NCBI GenBank assembly: GCA_903970295.1
Contig: CAJCHQ010000515.1
Location: 1 to 9,221 of the forward strand
Direction: 5' to 3'
DNA from: Bryobacterales bacterium
Lineage (GTDB): Bacteria; Cyanobacteriota; Vampirovibrionia; Obscuribacterales; Obscuribacteraceae
DNA length: 9,221 nucleotides
Positions 1-5,682 of this stretch are shown here, in pieces (within the stretch, counting starts at the first letter, position 1; every line of letters starts with the position of its first letter). The translations under genes were made by a program, and so were the position numbers. Below the pieces are notes generated by a model that saw only the letters and a program-made list of their open reading frames with translations, made no database searches and was not told the origin of the DNA.

Positions 1-547
1 TGTGCTTGAATTTGAGACTGCCGTCAGCGTGCACTTGCGCGATTGTGATCCGCTCAGTCGCTTCTTCTTCCAATGCCACTTTAGCCAGAGGTGGCTGGGC
101 ATAGACCACCAAACCCTGGCGCGGCCAATGGGCACGCTCGAGTGCAAAACTCCAGATCGAGCTGCTTGAAAGAGCCAAGGCGGCGAGCGCACCAGTGATC
201 ACACCTGCTGCCATCACGGCAAAAATGCGAAGCGGTGAAACGGCAAATTGAGGAGGGGGCGGTGGTTTTTCGATCAAATCCGCTACTGCAGCTTTGCCAT
301 CCGTCTGCCAACTGAAACCGGTCTTTCTCTTTGAGATTGGCGTTTGCGTCTCGATCTTGCGACCACAGGCCACGCAGAATGAAACACTGAACGTGTCAGC
401 CGCCTTGCAGTGCGAACATATGCGTTTAACTGGCTTTTCCATGGCATTGACGGCAACGCCGCAATCCAAACAGAAACGCACCCCAGTTGGAATTTGCTGC
501 CCACAATGGGGACACTCACAACTTAACTGTACGGTGCGCTCTGGCAT
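1..547 (-). CDS. Double zinc-ribbon single-pass membrane protein (3' end missing)
   Basis: The reading frame is open from an ATG at 547 to the window edge (182 codons), so the C-terminus is missing. Two zinc ribbons are visible: C12-x2-C15 with C26-x2-C29, and C44-x2-C47 with C58-x2-C61. A Lys/Arg-bearing linker and a run of five prolines (residues 95-99) follow, then one hydrophobic helix at about 105-127. The part after the helix (about 145-182) is strand-like, with a 'VxAxPxxAxV' pattern that faintly recalls PEGA-type extracytoplasmic domains; this is a weak resemblance. Expected topology is zinc ribbons inside and C-terminus outside. The start lies only 9 bp after the stop of the upstream gene and has no well-spaced ribosome binding site (AAGG sits one base from the ATG), so translation is probably coupled. 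Function is unknown. Zinc ribbon plus transmembrane helix is common in bacterial membrane regulators, and the position behind a sigma-like gene fits a sensor or anchor role by inference. Confidence 0.8.
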   Translation of the reverse strand, partial: MPERTVQLSCECPHCGQQIPTGVRFCLDCGVAVNAMEKPVKRICSHCKAADTFSVSFCVACGRKIETQTPISKRKTGFSWQTDGKAAVADLIEKPPPPPQFAVSPLRIFAVMAAGVITGALAALALSSSSIWSFALERAHWPRQGLVVYAQPPLAKVALEEEATERITIAQVHADGSLKFKH

Positions 548-556
548 GCCTTGATT

Positions 557-1753
557 CTAAAGTTCAATCTCGTTGAGTTCTTCCATTAATTGCCCGGCTT
601 CCATCAAAATCAAAGCCTCGTTTACATCGTCGACACCAGATGTTTCGCTCTGACTATGAGTGGCATAGGCAGGCTGTAATGCGAGCTTTTGAAAGGCAAA
701 ACCGAATTCTTCGGCCGAGGCCTGAGCGAAATTATGCACATCCTTACGTGCTTCTTTGATCATGGCGGCGATTTCTACAGCCACCTGATTTTTGACGAAG
801 TCTTTGACGGCGTCTACGGATCTCTTGCCGGCGGCCACCCGATCGATAATCGCATCGGCTGCAGCCCGCAGCTCGGGAGTGAACTTGAGCTTGAGCTCCT
901 GCTTGGCTAGTGACTTGATCAATTCTTGCTTGAAATGGCTCGCTTCGGGCTGACCACCAAATTTTTCTCCGACCGATCGAACCACGGCTTCGATTTCAGC
1001 CGGCTTAACTGCCTTGAATTTTTCCGTTAATCTGGCCACAATCAAGTCGATGCGAGCCTCCCAGACTCCCGATTGGCGCAGGACGCGCGGCAGCTGATCG
1101 GGAACGACACCACTGATGGCAGTCAGGTTTTCTCGCACGGACTGACTGGTGATAGCGGCATCAATCACCTGGCGCTGCCTCTCCAATGGCATCGCTTGTC
1201 GATTGCGCAAAAAGTTGACGTAGTCTTCAGCTTTAGCCTCTTGTTTGCCGGGCGAACCGGACGACACCGGCACCTCCGCTTCGACGCGCTGCAAACATCT
1301 TGCCAAATCGAATGAGGCAGGGACAAATGGCAGAACAATGAATTGCGCATTGGCATCGACTTCTGATGCGGCAATCCAGGTGCCGGCGTCGACGTGACCG
1401 ATGACTGCACCGGATGTAGTATCGAACATCTGCACAATCAGCGAACCACATTTGCCGTACGCTGTATTCACCAGAGCAACCGGTAAGCGCACATTGCCGT
1501 TTTCGAGCAATGCTATATCGATGTGACGCGAATTGACGACGATATCATTGACGTCCACGACTCGCGCGATGGCATCCACTTCAGCCAGGCTAGATTCGCC
1601 GTCGAGTAAAAAATCGAGTTCGGGATCGAGAGAAAGAATGGCCTGCTCGGCAATACAACGCGCCATTTGTCGTGAAAAAGACAAATTTACGGCTTTCGAT
1701 CTGATTTGAGCCAGCCGAGCAATCTCTGGACTGATTTCAATTTTGTTGGTCAT
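557..1753 (-). CDS. DUF1822-like N-terminal domain protein with helical C-terminus
   Basis: 398 residues from the ATG at 1753. A longer reading from a GTG at 1771 adds six residues, but it would start inside the purine-rich ribosome binding site (GGAGG, 1767-1763), which sits 9 bases before the 1753 ATG. An ATG at 1759 is only 3 bases from that site. The first ~165 residues have an amphipathic helix, an acidic segment, then alternating strands that include a 'DVNDI..' segment, a 'RLPVAL' strand, and a Tyr-Gly followed by a 'SLIVQMFD..GAVIGHVD' pair of strands. This order resembles the cyanobacterial DUF1822 family, whose members often sit beside sigma factors; the match is by pattern only. 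Residues ~180-398 are almost all predicted helix, Ala/Lys/Glu-rich, with an acidic C-terminus. There is no signal peptide or membrane segment, so it is probably cytoplasmic. It lies 68 bp downstream of the sigma-like gene with no clear terminator between. It may be a partner or regulator of that protein (inference). Confidence 0.8.
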   Translation of the reverse strand: MTNKIEISPEIARLAQIRSKAVNLSFSRQMARCIAEQAILSLDPELDFLLDGESSLAEVDAIARVVDVNDIVVNSRHIDIALLENGNVRLPVALVNTAYGKCGSLIVQMFDTTSGAVIGHVDAGTWIAASEVDANAQFIVLPFVPASFDLARCLQRVEAEVPVSSGSPGKQEAKAEDYVNFLRNRQAMPLERQRQVIDAAITSQSVRENLTAISGVVPDQLPRVLRQSGVWEARIDLIVARLTEKFKAVKPAEIEAVVRSVGEKFGGQPEASHFKQELIKSLAKQELKLKFTPELRAAADAIIDRVAAGKRSVDAVKDFVKNQVAVEIAAMIKEARKDVHNFAQASAEEFGFAFQKLALQPAYATHSQSETSGVDDVNEALILMEAGQLMEELNEIEL

Positions 1754-1762
1754 TACCATTTC

Positions 1763-1767
1763 CCTCC
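1763..1767 (-). promoter_or_regulatory. Ribosome binding site deciding the start at 1753
   Basis: On the minus strand GGAGG lies within a longer G-rich run (1769-1762). It is 9 bases before the ATG at 1753, a good spacing, but 3 bases before the ATG at 1759 and inside the GTG-initiated reading from 1771. This favours the 1753 start. Confidence 0.65.
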
Positions 1768-1821
1768 CCACCGCGGTCCGTGAGACCCGTTCATATGAGC
1801 CTGACAGGCGACTGCTGTTTT

Positions 1822-3300
1822 TTAGGCGGGTTTGACGCCCAGACGAAAATTATTCCTGATGATTCGCCAACTGGACTCATCAGCTCCTATAAATTCCTCA
1901 ACCTCAGCCCAGCTGCCGAAAGGACAGGCTCGCAAAATTCGGGCCGCTTTATCAGACTCCATGCCTAAACTGGTAAGCGCCGCCTGGTCGGCTTGATTTA
2001 GATCAGAGCGGGCGTCTGCACCAGTGGGCATTTTTAGGACCGCGCCGCGCTCGACCAGGCGACCGATTTCGTGTTCAGAGATAAGGTTTCGCTGTCCGAG
2101 TTGCTGCAGGCGCTCGAACGGTCTCAACGAAACCAGTTTTTGGGCTGTTTCCTTGGATAGACCAAGCACATCAATCAGATCCCTGACTGTGGCAGAATTG
2201 ACGTCAACAGGTACGAACGCAGCTACGGCGCCTTTCTCGATCAGTTCAGGCAGCCGTGGCGGTTTGACCACTAGCCGCTCGACCAACTCACTCAGCTGAA
2301 TGTATTGCCGGCTCACTACCAGGCGCTGAATCTCACCCTCGGTCAAGTCGAGCTGATGATTGAGATCGCGCCTGGAGGCTACATTGACGTTGATCTCCAT
2401 CTGCCAACACTGGGCGATTGCCGGCATCTCGGCACGCAAAACCTGGCGAATATTATCCAAACCTTTATCCAGAAGCACCTGACAGCGAGCAATCTTTCTC
2501 GCCTGCGTCTCACCTTCAATTTTGAGCTTGTCACAGCATTCACGCATCGTCATTTCTTCGCCAGCCGTGGAATATTCAGTCAATCCCAAACCGAACAAAC
2601 AGTCCACCACAGTCAGGGAGAGATCAGCAGCTGGAGCAGATTTTAAGAGACTGCCCAACTTAGCACGCAGATCGTTCAAATGGAGCACTTTCTCTTTAGA
2701 AAGAACAACTTGTTCGGGGGCACGACTCAAATCGTCCGCAGTTTTTTCGATCGGACTTTCTTCTTCGCCGTCGCCATAGGAATCGGGCAGAGTTTGCCGC
2801 TCCCAGTGGGATTCGTTTTTTATGTAATCGATTACCGCGTTGTTAACAGAGCTTTGAATGTACGCCGGCAGCATGACTTTGAAGCCATCCTGGCTCTTCT
2901 CGCCTAAATGCTTACGCAGAGCCGTTTCCAGCTTGAGAGACAGTTCAACGGCCATGGACATCTGCTGGCTTTTGCATTCGTCAGGCGGCATTCGTTTTTC
3001 ACCAAAAAAACGGCGCAAACTGACGTTCGAGCGAAACATCTTATTGGAAAGCGGCAAAAAATACAGGTCGCGAATCGGCTTCATGAGCTGTTCTCGGTCT
3101 TTGCCCATCGTCGACAATTTGGCATAGACCGATTTACCGCCCAATTGCTGAAAGAAGCAAAAAGACTGAGCCGTACCGCGCCCCAGCTCATAGCCAATAT
3201 CACCAGCAGCGGTGCCAGACTCTGCCACTCGCCGCCAGATGGATTCCCACTCCGGTGCAAGCAGTAAAATTTGCTGCAATTCGCTATTGATTGCCTGCAT
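1822..3300 (-). CDS. Sigma-70-like protein fused to helix-hairpin-helix (ComEA-type) repeats
   Basis: 492 residues from ATG 3300; an AGGG lies just upstream (close spacing) and an AGGAG farther back. Residues ~140-170 read like sigma region 2: a 'LPAYIQSSVNNAVIDYI' helix then a charged/aromatic segment (KNESHWER). Residues ~226-292 resemble sigma region 4: a helix, then 'MTMRECCDKLKI' and 'QARKIARCQVLLDKGLDNIR', the usual helix-turn-helix plus trailing helix. An acidic linker (174-190) separates the two, as in many sigma factors. From ~303 to 490 there are about three helix-hairpin-helix units of the ComEA type: 'VNVASRRDL', 'VDVNSATVRDL..VLGLSKETAQKLV..RPF', and 'SDLNQADQAALTSLGMESDKAARIL..CPF'. 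These motifs bind DNA without sequence specificity in ComEA and related proteins. Sigma domains are not usually followed by such repeats. There is no signal peptide, so it is probably cytoplasmic and DNA-binding. Whether it recruits RNA polymerase cannot be told from sequence. It is the first gene of the leftward unit and a candidate regulator of the divergent unit. Confidence 0.75.
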   Translation of the reverse strand: MQAINSELQQILLLAPEWESIWRRVAESGTAAGDIGYELGRGTAQSFCFFQQLGGKSVYAKLSTMGKDREQLMKPIRDLYFLPLSNKMFRSNVSLRRFFGEKRMPPDECKSQQMSMAVELSLKLETALRKHLGEKSQDGFKVMLPAYIQSSVNNAVIDYIKNESHWERQTLPDSYGDGEEESPIEKTADDLSRAPEQVVLSKEKVLHLNDLRAKLGSLLKSAPAADLSLTVVDCLFGLGLTEYSTAGEEMTMRECCDKLKIEGETQARKIARCQVLLDKGLDNIRQVLRAEMPAIAQCWQMEINVNVASRRDLNHQLDLTEGEIQRLVVSRQYIQLSELVERLVVKPPRLPELIEKGAVAAFVPVDVNSATVRDLIDVLGLSKETAQKLVSLRPFERLQQLGQRNLISEHEIGRLVERGAVLKMPTGADARSDLNQADQAALTSLGMESDKAARILRACPFGSWAEVEEFIGADESSWRIIRNNFRLGVKPA

Positions 3301-3341
3301 AATCCCTGCCCAAACTCCTGGAACAGTTTACTATTTAACTG
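3301..3341. promoter_or_regulatory. Divergent intergenic region, candidate bidirectional promoter
   Basis: Only 41 bp separate the two divergent starts, so both promoters must sit here or extend into the coding ends. An AT-rich imperfect inverted repeat, AGTTTA-CTAT-TTAACT (3325-3340, one mismatch), lies in it. On the plus strand TACTAT (3329-3334) matches four of six bases of a -10 box and would place transcription start next to the ATG at 3342; no -35 box stands out. The plus-strand gene has no recognisable Shine-Dalgarno sequence, which fits a leaderless transcript. The repeat could also be an operator. Confidence 0.35.
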
Positions 3342-4601
3342 ATGCCTGGAGTTCAACTTAGCAAAAACGTGACAGCCATCCCCGACCATCCCGAGGTCTA
3401 TGGGGATTCTTTAGCCCACGTTCTACATCGTGAAGAAAATAAACTCGTTCCCCTCGGGCAGGCATGGTTGGCTGGTCCCGGGCAGTTAATCACTTGCGGA
3501 CATGTGGTTGAAAAATACTTGAACAAAGCCCAAGACATGATTGTCAAGTTTCCGGCGTCAGGCAATGTTTACGAAATCAAAAAGGTAAAAATTCACCCTA
3601 ATTTCTCGCGCCAGGGAGAACTAGTCAAATATGATGCTGCGCTAATATTAGTCGATTTAATCGCCCCGGAAAATGCCGCTGCGATCTTGCCGGTTATTTT
3701 CGAAAAAGCAGCCAAACCTCAAGAAACCCTATATGCCGTTCGTTACCCGCTGCATCTGGGCAGTCTCAGCGCCGATCCCAATCCATTAGTTCAGGAAGGC
3801 AGATTGCTCGCTCCGTTGCGCCGCGGTGACAATTTACACTTACTCCACGACCTCGCGCTATCGCCCGGTGATTCGGGCGCGCCACTCTTCGATAGCATGG
3901 GCGTTGTGGCCATGCACTGTGGTGACACGGCTAGCCTTCCCGGCTTAAATTTGCCGACGACCTCAATCAGAATGAGCCTGGGCACCGACGCCTTGCGCGA
4001 GTTCGGCGTCCACGGTAAAACGGTAGGCGAGCCAGCGGCTGATTCTACCAAGAAATTATTGACACTGGATACGGTCGCTCTTTTTTTGGTCTCGGCATTT
4101 CTAGCCCTGGCAATTGCGCTGGGTGGCAACTATCTCTGGCGAGGTAACGGTAAATACTGGCGTCCCTATACAAGTGCCATAGCGCCCGTCTCTATTAGCT
4201 TCTCGCCGGCACAAGCGGGAAGCGTCTTTTTGCAACTGCAAATAGTGCCTAGCTCTCCCTGTCATATCTACGCTATCTTCAGCGGCCGGGAGAACGATTC
4301 ACTACTTTACCCCACGCCCCAAACACTTGACCAAAAAGCAGGAGCTGTGCCCATCTCCATAAATATGCCAGTGGATTTTGCGGCTCTTGAAAAAAAGAAC
4401 GCGGGAAAACTTTTGATCGTTGCCGTGAGAGCAGATTACCTACTGCTCAAAAGCGAGGACATCATCGTGCGTGAAAACACAGCACTACCTGTGCTTGGCA
4501 ACAAAGAACAATTCTGGGCCCGTTTGACAAAACTGATTGCCGATGGCAACGCGCTCAGTCAAGAAGTGGCGCCACCAGAAACAGCAAGTCCGTCCTCCTA
4601 A
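3342..4601 (+). CDS. Trypsin-fold serine protease with internal membrane helix and DUF4384-like C-terminal domain
   Basis: 419 residues. The protease domain (~20-225) shows the chymotrypsin-fold triad: His54 in 'LITCGHVV', Asp98 in 'KYDAALILV', Ser178 in 'SPGDSGAPLF'. The strand after the serine ('GVVAMHCG') is as expected for the trypsin/HtrA fold. There is no N-terminal signal peptide. One hydrophobic helix lies at ~244-265, after the protease. The C-terminal part (~285-370) resembles DUF4384: a strand, 'CHIYAIFSG' in place of the usual Gly-Tyr-x-Tyr strand, 'LLYPTP' in place of 'LFP', and a final 'KLLIVAVRA' strand. Without a signal peptide, the simplest topology puts the protease in the cytoplasm and the C-terminal domain outside, but charges flank the helix on both sides, so orientation is uncertain. 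The start at 3342 has no Shine-Dalgarno sequence; no better start is evident that keeps the complete first strand. First gene of the rightward unit. Proteolytic activity is well supported; the substrate is unknown. Confidence 0.9.
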   Translation: MPGVQLSKNVTAIPDHPEVYGDSLAHVLHREENKLVPLGQAWLAGPGQLITCGHVVEKYLNKAQDMIVKFPASGNVYEIKKVKIHPNFSRQGELVKYDAALILVDLIAPENAAAILPVIFEKAAKPQETLYAVRYPLHLGSLSADPNPLVQEGRLLAPLRRGDNLHLLHDLALSPGDSGAPLFDSMGVVAMHCGDTASLPGLNLPTTSIRMSLGTDALREFGVHGKTVGEPAADSTKKLLTLDTVALFLVSAFLALAIALGGNYLWRGNGKYWRPYTSAIAPVSISFSPAQAGSVFLQLQIVPSSPCHIYAIFSGRENDSLLYPTPQTLDQKAGAVPISINMPVDFAALEKKNAGKLLIVAVRADYLLLKSEDIIVRENTALPVLGNKEQFWARLTKLIADGNALSQEVAPPETASPSS

Positions 4602-4757
4602 TTTGCCACCCTGGTTTGTTTAAGCGTTGTGGAAGACTAAGAGAAATCGCTAGTTGCTATCACGGAAGTTAACGGTCAAAAACAACTGACACTGAAAGAG
4701 AACCGAAACGGTGATGGCGTAAAATGAGGGCAAGCATTTGCTTGATCGAGGATATTT
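4602..4757 (+). promoter_or_regulatory. Leader region before the DUF4384 gene, with candidate -10 box and inverted repeats
   Basis: This 156-bp gap is the longest in the window and contains no gene I can support. TAAAAT at 4720-4725 matches five of six bases of a -10 box, but no -35 box lies at the right distance (CTGACA at 4686-4691 is too far upstream). Just behind the -10, CAAGCA-TT-TGCTTG (4731-4744) is a perfect 6-bp-arm inverted repeat that would overlap transcription start and ends four bases before the ribosome binding site GAGGA (4748-4752). A smaller inverted repeat, ACCG-AAA-CGGT, lies at 4702-4712. The region may hold an internal promoter and operator for the three downstream genes, or only a leader structure. 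Confidence 0.35.
4731..4744. repeat. Perfect short inverted repeat (candidate operator or leader hairpin)
   Basis: CAAGCA and TGCTTG are exact reverse complements separated by TT. The element sits between a -10-like box (4720-4725) and the ribosome binding site (4748-4752) of the secreted DUF4384 gene. It is short enough to occur by chance. Confidence 0.35.
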
Positions 4758-5627
4758 ATGAGATCTCTAGCCAATTGGATAGCGATAGTAGCGCTGGTTG
4801 GCTATAGCAATCTTGCATCAGCCGAAAGGCCGACCGATGGCGCTAAGGGTCTTTTCTTCGAACAGCTGTCCAAACCCACTGAGAAGTTGAACACTGGCTT
4901 GCAATTCTGGATCGAATTGCACCGGCATGGGCAAACTCTGCGCGCTGACAATCGCGCGATTTTCCAATCGGGCGACAAAATTCGTTTCCATGTCACACCG
5001 AACATCGACGGCTACGCTTACATTCTCTTGCGCAGCGGCAGTCGAGGCGAGCAAGCGCAACTCTTTCCCCTCGAGTCACTCAAAGAAAACAATCAAATAA
5101 CTAGAGGCAAAGAAATTGCTTTGCCGACAGAGGGCACATTGGACTTCGATGACAATCCAGGTGTAGAGAAACTAACCATGCTGATCTCGCGCACTGCCAT
5201 CGACCCCAAACCGTATTTGAACAATCCTGACGAGGGATCGGGCCCCCTGATAATCAAATTGTCCGCCGGCAGCAAAGATTTGATCCCGACTAACGTGCTT
5301 GTTTCTTATATGTCGCCAAGTCAGGCTGCGCCTGTGATACTCCCGGCGGCAGACAAAAAAAGTGGCAAGGTGGGGGGCGGTGCAACAATTGTCCAGATCA
5401 AGACTGGCACGATTACAAAACTAAAAAGTTCAAGACCGAAGCAAAGTCAGAAAAGCATATCGAGAGAGCCTCGCTCTGGGGTTACCGCGGGCAGAAAAAG
5501 CGCTCGGGAGCTAATTTCGAAAAAGCCCAATGACAACCCTGATCATCCACATTTGAGCGTAGTCACGGTAGTATACAAGGACCCAAGTGGGGTGCTTGCA
5601 GCTGACATAACGCTCAGGCATTTGTAG
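4758..5627 (+). CDS. Secreted DUF4384-domain protein with basic C-terminal tail
   Basis: 289 residues. The start ATG is preceded by GAGGA (4748-4752) at good spacing. A classic signal peptide covers residues 1-22, with a cleavage motif Ala-Ser-Ala before Glu23. Residues ~50-145 match the DUF4384 pattern: 'FQSGDKIRFHVTPN' strand, 'DGYAYILLRSGSRG', 'LFPLE', Asn-Asn followed by an 'ALPTEG' turn, then 'FDDNPGVEKLTMLISR'. DUF4384 is known as an extracytoplasmic domain of unknown function that often occurs with peptidase C14 caspases and with peptidoglycan-associated or kinase proteins. The rest (~195-265) is low-complexity and rich in Lys, Ser and Arg, which might bind an acidic surface (inference). 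It ends in a strand-like segment (~266-289). It lies 55 bp upstream of the exported caspase gene, so it is probably a partner of the caspase outside the membrane, as substrate, inhibitor or scaffold (inference). Confidence 0.88.
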   Translation: MRSLANWIAIVALVGYSNLASAERPTDGAKGLFFEQLSKPTEKLNTGLQFWIELHRHGQTLRADNRAIFQSGDKIRFHVTPNIDGYAYILLRSGSRGEQAQLFPLESLKENNQITRGKEIALPTEGTLDFDDNPGVEKLTMLISRTAIDPKPYLNNPDEGSGPLIIKLSAGSKDLIPTNVLVSYMSPSQAAPVILPAADKKSGKVGGGATIVQIKTGTITKLKSSRPKQSQKSISREPRSGVTAGRKSARELISKKPNDNPDHPHLSVVTVVYKDPSGVLAADITLRHL

Positions 5628-5639
5628 GCGGCAGCGCCT
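5626..5639 (+). terminator. Weak hairpin at the end of the DUF4384 gene
   Basis: AGGCG-GCAG-CGCCT forms a 5-bp GC-rich stem with a 4-base loop that begins inside the stop codon. A short T-run (TTTT) follows only after TCCCG, so a true intrinsic terminator is doubtful. It may cause partial termination or protect the upstream message. Confidence 0.25.
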
Positions 5640-5682
5640 TCCCGTTTTGATTTAGTTTGAATTCGAAAAGCAGGATTTCAAA

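Noticed and set aside
283..519. A 78-residue minus-strand frame overlapping the zinc-ribbon gene
   Set aside because: It is a different frame of the same strand; the frame from 547 has eight ordered cysteines and a membrane helix and runs the full length.
2305..3267. Several plus-strand open frames of 75-119 residues
   Set aside because: They are antisense to the sigma-like gene, whose own protein has clear domain matches; none has recognisable content.
4602..4640. Possible terminator after the serine protease gene
   Set aside because: The T-rich stretch is preceded by only a 3-bp stem, so no intrinsic terminator can be supported.
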